DNA of 64,000 nt from DATAES01 sp963721305 (GCA_963721305.1 CAVRIR010000005.1:682001-746000); one strand, 5' to 3'. Shown: positions 43,377 through 51,855, counted from the first letter of the stretch. Made by a program: numbers and translations. The notes: a model not told the origin generated them from the letters alone.

Positions 43377-43396
43377 CCTACCTAACAGTCGGTAGG
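43377..43396. promoter_or_regulatory. Inverted repeat upstream of the desaturase, possible TetR-type operator
   Basis: CCTACC and GGTAGG form perfect six-base arms eight bases apart, ending nine bases before the desaturase start. TetR-family regulators of fatty-acid genes bind repeats of about this size. No regulator gene is adjacent. Confidence 0.4.
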
Positions 43397-43405
43397 CTGG
43401 CGCGA

Positions 43406-44311
43406 ATGCGAGATGCTGCCCTGCTGTCCGAGCTCACCCCCGTCGCCGAAGGCCTGTTCGAACGCCATTTGGACACGGCGAAGGAGTGGTTCCCACACGA
43501 GCTGGTGCCGTGGAGCCGCGGTCGTGACTTCGCTGGCCAGGACGTCTGGTCGGAGGACGAGACGACCGTCGGCGGCGCCGCGGCGAGCGCCCTGTTCGTC
43601 AACCTGCTCACCGAGGACAACCTGCCCTACTACTTCCGGACGATCGAGCGGACCTTCGGCGCTGACGACGTGTGGGGCGCATGGGGCCGGCGATGGACAG
43701 CCGAGGAGGGCCGACACTCCATCGTGATCCGGGACTACCTGACCGTGACCCGATCAATCGATCCGGTCGCACTGGAGCGCGGCCGGATGGCCCAGGTGAG
43801 TAGCGGCATCACGCCCGAGCCTGCGACTGTGGCACAGACCTTGGTCTACGTCGCCCTCCAGGAACTCGCGACCCGCATCTCCCACCGCAACACAGGGAAG
43901 CTGCTCGACGATCGTGCCGGCTACGACGTGATGGCTCGCGTCGCCAGCGACGAGAACCTCCATCACCTCTTCTACCGCGACCTCGTCAAAGCTGCCATCG
44001 AGCTCGATCCATCCGGCATGGTCATCGACATCGAGAAGCAGGTGCGCGAGTTCGCCATGCCCGGCCTGGGTATTCCTGGGTTCGCCAGCCACGCTGCCGC
44101 CATTGCCAAGGCCGGGATCTACGACCCGCTGTTGCATCATGACCAGATCCTCGTCCCCATCGTCGTGCGCTACTGGAACATCTGCGGCATCGAGGGGCTC
44201 GACCCCCAAGCGGAACAAGCGCGTCAGGCTCTGATGGACCGCATCGATCGCATCGGTCGCGTGGCGCGCCGTCGGGCGGATCGCCGCCAGACCGCGTCGA
44301 CCCCGGCCTGA
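43406..44311 (+). CDS. Acyl-ACP desaturase (ferritin-like di-iron)
   Basis: 301 residues. Two E-x-x-H motifs, EEGRH (Glu101, His104) and DENLHH (Glu183, His186), with Glu70 in LLTEDN and Glu153 in LQELATR, make the di-iron site of soluble stearoyl-ACP desaturases. Related actinobacterial enzymes (DesA family) introduce a cis double bond into ACP-bound fatty acids. ATG 43406 is close to the conserved start. A dyad just upstream suggests regulation. Confidence 0.92.
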   Translation: MRDAALLSELTPVAEGLFERHLDTAKEWFPHELVPWSRGRDFAGQDVWSEDETTVGGAAASALFVNLLTEDNLPYYFRTIERTFGADDVWGAWGRRWTAEEGRHSIVIRDYLTVTRSIDPVALERGRMAQVSSGITPEPATVAQTLVYVALQELATRISHRNTGKLLDDRAGYDVMARVASDENLHHLFYRDLVKAAIELDPSGMVIDIEKQVREFAMPGLGIPGFASHAAAIAKAGIYDPLLHHDQILVPIVVRYWNICGIEGLDPQAEQARQALMDRIDRIGRVARRRADRRQTASTPA

Positions 44312-44340
44312 TCTGCAGCCGAACGCGGTCTGAGCACGCC

Positions 44341-44466
44341 ACGTATCACGTTGGTGACCTTCGAGTAGTCGCTGATGCCCACGCTGTTCAAGGCCGGGAC
44401 ACGAAAGCGGTGCTGAACACCATCGGTCAGTCCGACAACGGTCTGGGTCGTGGCGCTTCGGTCACC
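44341..44466 (-). pseudogene. Fragment of a fibronectin type III domain
   Basis: On the minus strand this stretch reads ATTQTVVGLTDGVQHRF, then VPALNSVGISDYSKVTNVI, the last three strands of an FnIII domain with its TGLTxG turn. There is no intact gene: the frame runs into sequence antisense to neighbouring genes on both sides. It resembles the FnIII domains in the 33658-35628 lipoprotein and is probably a relic. Confidence 0.6.
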
Positions 44467-44515
44467 CTTCGCTCGGCGAGCGAACCCCTCGCTCCCGCGG
44501 CAAGATGCGACGTAC

Positions 44516-44962
44516 ATGAACGGCAGCAGACAGAAGGACGTGGTGCTGATCCTCGCCCGAGAGCTTGCGAGCAACATCGCCACGCCGATGCTCGTGCTCG
44601 ACGAGACCGGAACGATCGTGTTCTTCAACGAGCCCGCCGAGAAGGTGCTCGGCGCAACTTTTGTCTCCGTCGGTGAAGTGCCGCCCGACGAGTACGACGC
44701 GAGGTGGCTGACGACGGACCCGGAAGGTAACGAGATCTCCCTGCTCCGCGGTCCGATGGCCCGAGTCGTCAGTGATCACACACCTGCTCACCGCGTGATT
44801 CGCTTGCGGGGACTCGACGGCGTGTGGCATCTCATCGAGACGACCGTCTACCCGTTGTTCGCGAGCGTGTCCCGTTTCGTCGGCGCGGTGGGCGTGTTCT
44901 GGGAGCTCGGTAGTTCGCAGAGCCCCGCATCGCGCGAGTCGCCGTTTCAGACGGACCTATGA
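44516..44962 (+). CDS. Single PAS-domain protein
   Basis: 148 residues. IATPMLVLDETGTIVFFNEPAEKVLGATF is the PAS core, and VWHLIETTVYPLFASVSRFVGAVGVFWEL the last strands. No kinase, cyclase or DNA-binding domain follows, so it is a stand-alone sensor or adaptor. Its stop overlaps the next start by four bases (ATGA at 44959), which links it to the metallo-hydrolase. ATG 44516 was chosen; other upstream ATGs are out of frame. Confidence 0.85.
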   Translation: MNGSRQKDVVLILARELASNIATPMLVLDETGTIVFFNEPAEKVLGATFVSVGEVPPDEYDARWLTTDPEGNEISLLRGPMARVVSDHTPAHRVIRLRGLDGVWHLIETTVYPLFASVSRFVGAVGVFWELGSSQSPASRESPFQTDL

Positions 44963-45843
44963 ACGTCCGCGTCTGGGGAACACGTGGTTCGCTGGCGTCG
45001 CCGGGACCGCGCACGGTCCGCTACGGCGGCAACACATCGTGTGTCGGCGTGACACTGAGCGACGGCATCACGCTCGCCCTCGACGCCGGATCCGGGATTC
45101 GTGAGCTCGGCGTCGCGATCGGATCGAACCCTGGTTGGCCGGTGCATGTGCTGCTCACCCATCTGCACCTGGATCACTTGCAGGGGCTGGCCTTCTTCGC
45201 GCCGCTGTGGGACGACCGTGCCGACGTGCACGTGTGGGGGCCGCCGTCTACGACCCTCACCCTCGAGGAGCGAGTGGCGACGTACCTGTCACCGCCGCTG
45301 TTCCCGATCCATCTCACCGACGTCCCTTCGAACATCGTGTTCCACGACTGTCCCGATGAACCCTTCACGATCGGAAGCGCCACCGTGACGGCTGCCTCGG
45401 TGTCTCACCAGGGCCCCACGGTCGGCTACCGGATCGAGGAGGATCGCCGTTCGCTCGCGTACCTACCCGATCACGAACCCGTCATCGGTGTCGCGCTGAA
45501 CAGCCTGGGTGCCGACTGGTTGTCGGGCTTCTCGCTCATCGATGGTGTCGACGTGCTGTTCCACGACGCGCAGTACTTCGACGATGAGTACGAGGCGCAC
45601 ATCGGGTGGGGCCACTCGGCCACGAGCCACGCTGTGACCATGGGGCAGCGCGCCCGCGTGGGGAGGCTCGTCTTGTTCCACCACGATCCGGCTCACTCCG
45701 ACGACGATCTCGAGCGCCTTCTCGCCAACGCGCGCGAGCTGTGGGGGGACGCACCCGACCCGCCGATCCTCGCCTATGAAGGAATGGAGATCATCCTCGA
45801 CTCCCTTCCGAGTCTCACGGAGTCAGAGTCTCGGACCAGTTGA
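44959..45843 (+). CDS. Metallo-beta-lactamase-fold hydrolase
   Basis: 294 residues. The zinc motif THLHLDH (HxHxDH), then HQGPTVGYRIE, LFHDAQY and LVLFHHDPAHSDDDL supply the remaining ligands. The N-terminus (VRVWGTRGSLASPG...RYGGNTSCV) matches the PhnP/cyclic-phosphodiesterase-like group of MBL proteins. Coupled to a PAS protein, so a signalling role such as cyclic-nucleotide hydrolysis is possible, but unproven. Confidence 0.9.
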   Translation: MNVRVWGTRGSLASPGPRTVRYGGNTSCVGVTLSDGITLALDAGSGIRELGVAIGSNPGWPVHVLLTHLHLDHLQGLAFFAPLWDDRADVHVWGPPSTTLTLEERVATYLSPPLFPIHLTDVPSNIVFHDCPDEPFTIGSATVTAASVSHQGPTVGYRIEEDRRSLAYLPDHEPVIGVALNSLGADWLSGFSLIDGVDVLFHDAQYFDDEYEAHIGWGHSATSHAVTMGQRARVGRLVLFHHDPAHSDDDLERLLANARELWGDAPDPPILAYEGMEIILDSLPSLTESESRTS

Positions 45844-45895
45844 GACGAACGAGCCGGCTCGCGCGCCCTCTGTGCGGATGGGGCATCCTGGCGTG

Positions 45896-46795
45896 ATGAC
45901 GGTTGCACCAGTCGACGCCGCGGAGGTCATCGATCTGTGGCCCGACGGGCCGCCCACGACCATCGACGGCATGCCGCCCGAGGTGTCCTACGTCGTGCGC
46001 GCAGGGATCGCCGAAGGCACCACGTTCCTGCGCAACATCTCGCAGCCGACGCTCACCGTGTTCACACCGGCACACGGCTCGGCGAACGGCATGGGCATCA
46101 TCGTCGTGCCCGGTGGTGGCTGGACGATCAACGCGTGGACTCACGAAGGGCTGGACGTCGCGAGCTGGCTCACCGGGCTCGGCTACACCGCGTTCTTGCT
46201 CAAGTACCGAGTGCAGGCGTCGCACCCCGACCAGGCGAAGTTCGAAGCGGCGATGGCGACCATCGATGCCGGGCTTGCCACACCGATCCCGAACGCGAGC
46301 AAGCCGCGTGCGATTGGCGACGTGATCGCTACCGATGCATACTCCCGAGCGCGTGCCGCGTGCGCCGACGACGGCCGCCGCGCCATCGAACTGGTCCGCG
46401 AGCACGCCTCGCGGTTCGGATTGCGGTCGGACGCGATCGGCATGATCGGCTTCTCCGCCGGCGCGTTCCTCGCGGTCGACGTCGCCCTCGACCCGCGCGC
46501 CGACCAGCTCGCGTTCATCGCGCCCGTCTACGGCGGCGAGACGCGCGGAGCGTCGGTGCCCGCGGATGCACCCCCACTGTTCACGGCGGTCGCGCAAGAC
46601 GACGTGCTGGTGCGCATCGTCGAAGGGCTGCACGCGGATTGGTCGGCGGCCGACCGGCCATGCGAGCTACACGTCTTCGCGCGTGGAGCGCATGGCTTCG
46701 GCATGGTCGAGCAGGGCTTGCCGTCGGACCGCTGGACCGACATGTTCCTGGCCTGGCTCGACGATCTCGGTCTTGGCCCGGCGCTGTCGTCGTGA
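45896..46795 (+). CDS. Alpha/beta-hydrolase, acetyl-esterase (BD-FAE) type
   Basis: 299 residues. GIIVVPGGGWTIN carries the oxyanion-hole glycines, IGMIGFSAGAFLAV the nucleophile, and HVFARGAHGFGM the histidine, in the pattern of bacterial xylan/acyl esterases of the BD-FAE group. No signal peptide, so it is intracellular. ATG 45896 was taken; ATG 45878 is in frame. Confidence 0.88.
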   Translation: MTVAPVDAAEVIDLWPDGPPTTIDGMPPEVSYVVRAGIAEGTTFLRNISQPTLTVFTPAHGSANGMGIIVVPGGGWTINAWTHEGLDVASWLTGLGYTAFLLKYRVQASHPDQAKFEAAMATIDAGLATPIPNASKPRAIGDVIATDAYSRARAACADDGRRAIELVREHASRFGLRSDAIGMIGFSAGAFLAVDVALDPRADQLAFIAPVYGGETRGASVPADAPPLFTAVAQDDVLVRIVEGLHADWSAADRPCELHVFARGAHGFGMVEQGLPSDRWTDMFLAWLDDLGLGPALSS

Positions 46796-46835
46796 TCCGC
46801 GTCAACGGAGTGACGCTCGAGGAGAAGCTACGAAC

Positions 46836-47318
46836 CTGACGTCGTCGACACGGCTCGTTCTGATCTGCGGGCTTCCCGCTTCGGGCAAGTCGACACTCGC
46901 TCGCCGGCTCGGCGCCAAGATCCCTGCGATCAGGCTGGACAAGGACCAGTGGACAACGCAGTTGGGTCGCGACGTGTGGGACGACGAGTTCCGCGTCCGT
47001 CTCGAAGCACAGTTGTGGTCGCTCACGCAAGAGCTCCTCGCCAACGGTCAGAGCGTGATCTTGGAGTGGGGCCATTGGGCGCGTGTGGAGCGGGACGAGA
47101 AGCGACTGGGAGCCCGCGCTTTGGGGGTGGGCGTCGAACTGCATTACCTCGAAGCGCCTCTGGAGGAGCTGATCGAGCGAGCACACCGACGCACTGCGTC
47201 GGGCGAATGGGGCGCCGCGCCCATGACGCGGGCTCACTTCGAACAGTGGGCCACGACCTTTCAAGCTCCGGACGAGGAGGAGCTCCTGCTGTTTGATGAC
47301 CCCGCCGTCGAACCGTGA
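46836..47318 (+). CDS. P-loop AAA kinase-like protein, possible CTG start
   Basis: About 160 residues. GLPASGKSTLARRLG is Walker A near the N-terminus, then IRLDKDQWTTQLG, VILEWGHWARVERDEKR, and a lid AHRRTASGEWG. Similar to small-molecule kinases of the zeta-toxin fold. No ATG, GTG or TTG lies in frame between the preceding gene and the P-loop. The only plausible initiation is CTG 46836, with GAGGAGAAG (46818-46826) about ten bases before it. An alternative is that the true start is inside the previous gene. Confidence 0.72.
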   Translation: MTSSTRLVLICGLPASGKSTLARRLGAKIPAIRLDKDQWTTQLGRDVWDDEFRVRLEAQLWSLTQELLANGQSVILEWGHWARVERDEKRLGARALGVGVELHYLEAPLEELIERAHRRTASGEWGAAPMTRAHFEQWATTFQAPDEEELLLFDDPAVEP

Positions 47319-47451
47319 CTCCGCAGCATCCGCCCGAGCCAGTCAGTCGACGGTGGCGGTGTACGTACGCGAACGACGGCGACCTCAGTGTGCCGTTCGC
47401 CAACGCGGCCCTGACGTCGTCCGGCAAAGAGCCACCCCACCGTCGCGCGCC

Positions 47452-47802
47452 TCAGGCAACGGGCCCTCCGGCAGCGGGGGGTACGCCCTTGTCTGTCTCG
47501 ACCGATTGCGCGAGCGCATAGACAGAGAGCAATCCGAGCGCGCGCGCCAGGACGACGAGCATGAGAGCGCCGAGAGCAACCGCAGCGCCGATGGCGATGC
47601 CCAGGGGCCATTGCTCTTCGGTCGCGACGTTGACGCCGACGAAGCCGGTCGAAAGGGTCGTCTGATCGTGCGTGCCGACGAGGATCGCCAAGGACACGGC
47701 ACCGAGAATGCCGACCCACCCGACGAACTCGATGACCGATGCCAAGCGTTGCGCTGCGGCCGCCTTCCCGCCAAGTCGCTGCGCGGACGATGTGACACTC
47801 AT
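47452..47802 (-). CDS. Small two-span membrane protein
   Basis: 116 residues. ASVIEFVGWVGILGAVSLAILV and LGIAIGAAVALGALMLVVLARALGLL are membrane spans around a polar loop (GTHDQTTLSTGF...ATEEQWP). The GGGGAGG ribosome site five bases before ATG 47802 supports the start. No family recognised. Confidence 0.78.
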   Translation of the reverse strand: MSVTSSAQRLGGKAAAAQRLASVIEFVGWVGILGAVSLAILVGTHDQTTLSTGFVGVNVATEEQWPLGIAIGAAVALGALMLVVLARALGLLSVYALAQSVETDKGVPPAAGGPVA

Positions 47803-48032
47803 GTCGCCTCCCCAGGGATGTGTCGGCAGAACCTAGAGGCCATCACCCGGTCGTGTCGCCGATGCGGCGGACCCCCCTGTCTCCGCCTCACCGCGCCGTT
47901 GTTCGGCGTGGCTGGATGCGCCGGGCCGAGTTCCGTCGCTGAGGCAACGCTTGTGAGCCCAGGTGGTGGTACATCGACAGAGGTATTGTCTCTCCGCCAA
48001 GTTTTCGTCGATGTGGTGAACGGAGACCGAGG

Positions 48033-48485
48033 GTGGGCGCTGCGTTTCGGATCTCGAGAGTCGGCCATGTCGTGCTCCGAGTTCGCGATGTCGACGCCTC
48101 GTGCGCGTTCTACTGCGACGTGCTCGGCCTTCGGGAGGTTGCTCGCGGCGAGTTCGGCGAGGGGACGATGGTGTTCCTGTCGACCGGCGAGAATCACCAC
48201 GACATCGCGCTCGTGCAGGGAGACCCGAGCGCGGATCGCCTGTCGATCGGACTCCACCACATCGCGTTCAAGATCGGCGACGCCGTCAGCGAGCTGGCGG
48301 CGGCCAAGGCCGACATCGAGGCGAAGGGCATCCCGGTCCACGCGATGTTCGACTTCCGGGTCAGCAAGGCTCTGATCGTGAGCGATCCGGACGGCAACGC
48401 CGTCGAGCTCTACGTCGATTCGCATCCGGAGGAATGGCGGACGAACCCGGCCGCCGTGGCGAGCGCCGCGCCCCTGGATCTCTGA
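48033..48485 (+). CDS. VOC-family (extradiol dioxygenase/glyoxalase-like) protein
   Basis: 150 residues, GTG start. ISRVGHVVLRVRDVDASCAFYCDVLGLREV begins with the metal-ligand His in GHVVL; HHIAFKIGDAVSELAAAK (second His) and DPDGNAVELYVD (Glu) complete an Fe/Mn-type set. This ligand set resembles extradiol dioxygenases or fosfomycin-resistance-like enzymes. It ends in a strong hairpin terminator. Confidence 0.88.
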   Translation: MGAAFRISRVGHVVLRVRDVDASCAFYCDVLGLREVARGEFGEGTMVFLSTGENHHDIALVQGDPSADRLSIGLHHIAFKIGDAVSELAAAKADIEAKGIPVHAMFDFRVSKALIVSDPDGNAVELYVDSHPEEWRTNPAAVASAAPLDL

Positions 48486-48525
48486 GCTTCCGCGACGCGA
48501 TGGAAGCTCCGGACATGAGTTGTCC
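48484..48525 (+). terminator. Tandem hairpins between convergent genes
   Basis: Hairpin 1 begins inside the VOC stop codon: GAGCTTCC (48484-48491) pairs perfectly with GGAAGCTC (48502-48509). Hairpin 2 follows at once: GGACA (48511-48515) with TGTCC (48521-48525). They lie between genes converging at 48485 and 48549, so can end transcription from both sides. No T run follows. Confidence 0.65.
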
Positions 48526-48548
48526 GCGACTGACGGTCGTGTTCGCGG

Positions 48549-49295
48549 CTACATGGGTGGGATGAGTCGTGACCACCCGTCGAGGTGTGCTTTCGCGCCG
48601 TCGACCTCGACGCCAGCGGTCTCGTTGATCGGAAGACGTCCCCACAACATCAAGAGCAGGTCTTTCGCGGTTCCACGGATGTGAACGGATGCGGGGAGCG
48701 GCTCGCGGCTCACGACGCGGCCTCCCGGCTCGGAGAGATCGAGCGACCACTGGTCGCTTCGATCGCTGCACTCGAAGCTGATGGTCGGTCCGGTCGGGGA
48801 GCCGCTCGCCGCGCGCGATGCGGCAACGAACACGTCAAGGTATTCGTCGATGCCATCCGCGGCGACTTCGGAAGTCACCGAGAAGTCCTGTCCCGTTGCC
48901 AAGTCCGTGTCTGCACGGTGCACGACGGCTTCGAGTGCCATGCGCCGAGCCCACCACCCAACGCATCGTCCAGCCGGGTACCACGACCAACATTCGTCCT
49001 CAGCGGGCACGGTCGCGAGCTGCTCGACGAGCGACGCCGTTCCCGAGCGGAACCAGTCGACGAACTCGGGAGCGTCTTTCGCCGGAGTTCGAAGCTCCCC
49101 GAACACGCCGAAGTCCGTATCGGGTCGGCCGCGTATCACTTCGGCGACGACGTGATGCGTTGCCGAGACATGGCGCGCCACGGTACCGACCGACCAACGG
49201 TCGGACCATGGGATGGGCGCGGCGCGACCTCGCTCGTAACCGTCGATGATGCGGGAGGCCTCGTCCGAGATGATGGAGCCGTAATCGATCGTCAC
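48549..49295 (-). CDS. Mycothiol-dependent maleylpyruvate-isomerase-family (MDMPI) protein
   Basis: 248 residues. The N-terminal DinB-like domain has WSVGTVARHVSATHHVVAE (first histidine) and ARRMALEAVVHRADTDLA (HxxxH-like second site). The C-terminal MDMPI_C domain runs to HIRGTAKDLLLMLWGRLP. Such enzymes use mycothiol as cofactor; the substrate here is unknown. GTG 49295 is the start. The LURP-like gene lies 18 bases upstream on the same strand. Confidence 0.88.
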   Translation of the reverse strand: MTIDYGSIISDEASRIIDGYERGRAAPIPWSDRWSVGTVARHVSATHHVVAEVIRGRPDTDFGVFGELRTPAKDAPEFVDWFRSGTASLVEQLATVPAEDECWSWYPAGRCVGWWARRMALEAVVHRADTDLATGQDFSVTSEVAADGIDEYLDVFVAASRAASGSPTGPTISFECSDRSDQWSLDLSEPGGRVVSREPLPASVHIRGTAKDLLLMLWGRLPINETAGVEVDGAKAHLDGWSRLIPPM

Positions 49296-49312
49296 GTCAC
49301 GAACACTCCTCG

Positions 49313-49819
49313 TCAGCCGCGTGTCATACCGTCGATGGCGACGGTGATGGACAAGATCAGAGCCGGATCGGTGCCCCCGAAGATCTCGACGCCGTAGGTG
49401 TCACGCACCCGGAACCACCGCTTGGAGATCTCGGCGACCTTGCGGCCGGCCTGTTCGATCTCGTACTCGTGATCGACGATGTTGCCGTGAGCTTCGAGGT
49501 CAGCGCCTCCGTCCAGCTCGATGTGGAACTTGTCGCGGATGCTGACGATCTTCTTGTGTACGGTCGCATGGCGGCTTCCGACATCGATGGTGATCGTGTC
49601 GCGCACCGACAGCTTGCGTTCCTTGATGCTGGCAACCTCATGGCCTGAGCTGTCTTCCAGCTTCCAGGTGTCGCGCAGCCGTAGAGCCTTGCCGTTGACT
49701 TTGAACGCCTTGTTCCCGTCGTCGTCTTCGATCCAGTAGTCGTCGCCGATGGCCAGCAGCTTCTCCCGCATCCGGAACCGCACATCAGGTTCGTCCTTGT
49801 CGCGCCGCAACAGGCCCAT
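49313..49819 (-). CDS. LURP-one/YxjI-type tubby-fold protein
   Basis: 168 residues. KLLAIGDDYWIEDDDGNKAFKVNGKALRL, EVASIKERKLSVRDTITID and KVAEISKRWFRVRDTYGVEI are repeating beta hairpins of the LURP-one/scramblase-like barrel. Bacterial members (YxjI) are uncharacterised, possibly membrane-associated. ATG 49819 (MGLLRRDKDEPD) fits the family start better than the in-frame upstream ATG. Confidence 0.88.
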   Translation of the reverse strand: MGLLRRDKDEPDVRFRMREKLLAIGDDYWIEDDDGNKAFKVNGKALRLRDTWKLEDSSGHEVASIKERKLSVRDTITIDVGSRHATVHKKIVSIRDKFHIELDGGADLEAHGNIVDHEYEIEQAGRKVAEISKRWFRVRDTYGVEIFGGTDPALILSITVAIDGMTRG

Positions 49820-49947
49820 GACGATCACCCCCTCGTTCTGGCACTTGGCTGCCAAGCGTCTGCCCGTCTCGACCGCAGACGCGGGCCGACTATTCAGCAG
49901 CAGCGATCCAACAGCAAGTCACCGTCGCCTCCCACCGGCCCGACACG

Positions 49948-50679
49948 TCACGGACTCGGGAATCGGCGGTCGAGCGCGCCCAGCACATAGTTCGCCCACG
50001 CGTCGAACCCGGCGGACGAGTAGTGGATGTCGGTCCCGGGCGATGCCATGTACTCGGTGTGCCCGCCGGACGCGAGATTCCAGTTGAGCACGGTCAGGCT
50101 CGACCAACGCGATGCGGCTGAATCGAGCTGAAAGTTGACCAGATTGCACGCTGCCACTCGCGCCAGTGGTTCGAGCGAGCAGGGAAGGTTCGTCCAGAGC
50201 ACGGGCCGGTCACCGGTGAGAGCCATGAACCAGTCGATCTTCTGCGCGTAGTGCAAGTACCCCGGCGTCGTGAGGGCACCCGCTTGGTCCGTGTCATTGA
50301 TTCCGAGGTCATTGACGATGACATCCGGCACGACCTTGTTCGCGAGCGTCGCGAGCTTGGTCTGCCAGTAGTTGGTCGTCGTGCAGCCTGTCGGATCGAG
50401 ACAGTCGTACGTCCTGATGCTCGCCCCGACCCGCGACGCCATCACCGGGATGTAGCCGTTGTCGCTGTGCGTGTTCCACGTGAAATCCCAGTCGATGCTC
50501 TGTGCCGCGAGTGTGACGTTCGAGTCCCCGACGAACAGCACGACCCCGCGTGTACTCGCATTCCCTGCCGTCGAGGCCGCGCCTACCGCCGCCACTCCCA
50601 CGATGACGACCACCACGAGCGCGACCGCTGAACTCACCCGCATGGGACCGCGCCGCGCCACACCGCGGACTGTACTCAC
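49948..50679 (-). CDS. Secreted SGNH/GDSL hydrolase, paralogue B
   Basis: 243 residues. A single signal anchor (VALVVVVIVGVAAVGA), then GVVLFVGDSNVTLA (serine), VNDLGINDT (Asn) and GTDIHYSSAGF (Asp-x-His). CLDPTGCTTT and PCSLEPLARVAACN retain the same cysteines as paralogue A. GTG 50679 is supported by GAGGA eight bases upstream; an ATG at 50643 is possible. The unusually strict conservation of the WNTHSD and HTEYM segments points to a shared substrate. Confidence 0.85.
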   Translation of the reverse strand: MSTVRGVARRGPMRVSSAVALVVVVIVGVAAVGAASTAGNASTRGVVLFVGDSNVTLAAQSIDWDFTWNTHSDNGYIPVMASRVGASIRTYDCLDPTGCTTTNYWQTKLATLANKVVPDVIVNDLGINDTDQAGALTTPGYLHYAQKIDWFMALTGDRPVLWTNLPCSLEPLARVAACNLVNFQLDSAASRWSSLTVLNWNLASGGHTEYMASPGTDIHYSSAGFDAWANYVLGALDRRFPSP

Positions 50680-50852
50680 CGAGCATTCCTCGGACCTGGA
50701 CTTCCCGTCCCCACCGACACGCTGAGTACGGCGACGCCCAGTGCCCACAGTGTCACCGGCGTGACCACCCGTGAGTTTCCGGTACGGCGCGGCCGAGCGT
50801 ACGCTCGGCGTTCGCCATCAGCGCGAACGAAAAGCCGTAGAGGAGGTGTGCC

Positions 50853-51209
50853 GTGGCTACGGGAGCCCCAGGAGTTTTCTACAACGCCAAGTCGGTTGAC
50901 GACGTTGCCGCCGGGACGGTCGTGTTCGAGGAGGGGTCACCCGGGTCGCAGATGTACGGCGTCATCGAGGGTGAGATCGAGCTCCGGACCAATGCCGGAC
51001 AGGTCTTCAAGGTCGGACCGAACGGAACATTCGGCGAGATGGCCATCATCGACCACTCGGCGCGCACCGCTACCGCGGTAGCCGCGGTCGACTCGAAGCT
51101 GGCCGTGATCGATGAGCGGACGTTCCTCTTCCTCATCCACGAGACGCCCACCTTCGCGCTGCAGGTCATGCGCACATTGACCAGCCGACTCCGTCCTTCG
51201 TCCGACTGA
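50853..51209 (+). CDS. Stand-alone cyclic-nucleotide-binding domain protein
   Basis: 118 residues. VFEEGSPGSQMYGVIEGEIEL, and the phosphate-binding cassette FGEMAIIDHSARTATAVA, are the cNMP-binding fold (R in the cassette present). There is no DNA-binding domain after it, unlike Crp/Fnr. It may be an adaptor or a regulator of a partner protein. GTG 50853 follows GAGGAGG closely. Confidence 0.9.
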   Translation: MATGAPGVFYNAKSVDDVAAGTVVFEEGSPGSQMYGVIEGEIELRTNAGQVFKVGPNGTFGEMAIIDHSARTATAVAAVDSKLAVIDERTFLFLIHETPTFALQVMRTLTSRLRPSSD

Positions 51210-51343
51210 GGGACGCACCCGGGGCGCTGGCGTCGATGGATCACGCCGCGACGATCGACAAGGTGACGCGCTGGGCCGGTGCAGTCGACGGGATCTCCGC
51301 AGAGAACTCCAGGCGGTAGTGAGCGCCGATACGCCACGATCTT

Positions 51344-51829
51344 GTGGTGACGGTTCGTCGACTCACGCCGGAAGACGCGCCACTGCTCAAGTCGGTGCGG
51401 CTGAACGCTCTCGCTGACGCGCCCGATGCCTTCGGTTCGACTTACGAACGAGAGGTCGCGTTCACCGACGATGTGTGGGCGGCTCGTTTGAACCCGACCG
51501 CGAACCCACACTTCATCGACCACGACGACGGCGCGGTACTCGGTCTCGTTGCGGGCGTTCGCGCCGACGAGGATCGCACGAACCTGTATCTGGTCGGCAT
51601 GTGGGTCGCGCCCGACGCGCGCGGTACGGGATGCGCCGACCGTCTCGTGCGACGGGTGATCGACTGGGCGGGTACGGAGCCGGCGGATGCCCTACGGCTG
51701 CATGTCATGGAGAACAACGAGCGCGCCGAGCGCGTCTATCAGCGCCATGGATTCGTTCGGACCGGTCATTCCATTGTCCGTGAGCGGGACGGCCTCAGGG
51801 AGATCGAGATGGAGCGGCAGCTCGGCTGA
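51344..51829 (+). CDS. GNAT-family N-acetyltransferase
   Basis: 161 residues, GTG start. LYLVGMWVAPDARGTGCADRLVRRVI is the acetyl-CoA-binding core (RGTGxA), and LRLHVMENNERAERVYQRHGFVRTG motif B. Substrate unknown. It converges with the subtilase gene at 27 bases. Confidence 0.9.
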   Translation: MVTVRRLTPEDAPLLKSVRLNALADAPDAFGSTYEREVAFTDDVWAARLNPTANPHFIDHDDGAVLGLVAGVRADEDRTNLYLVGMWVAPDARGTGCADRLVRRVIDWAGTEPADALRLHVMENNERAERVYQRHGFVRTGHSIVRERDGLREIEMERQLG

Positions 51830-51855
51830 CGTCGTGGATGCACCCATCCCTGGAA

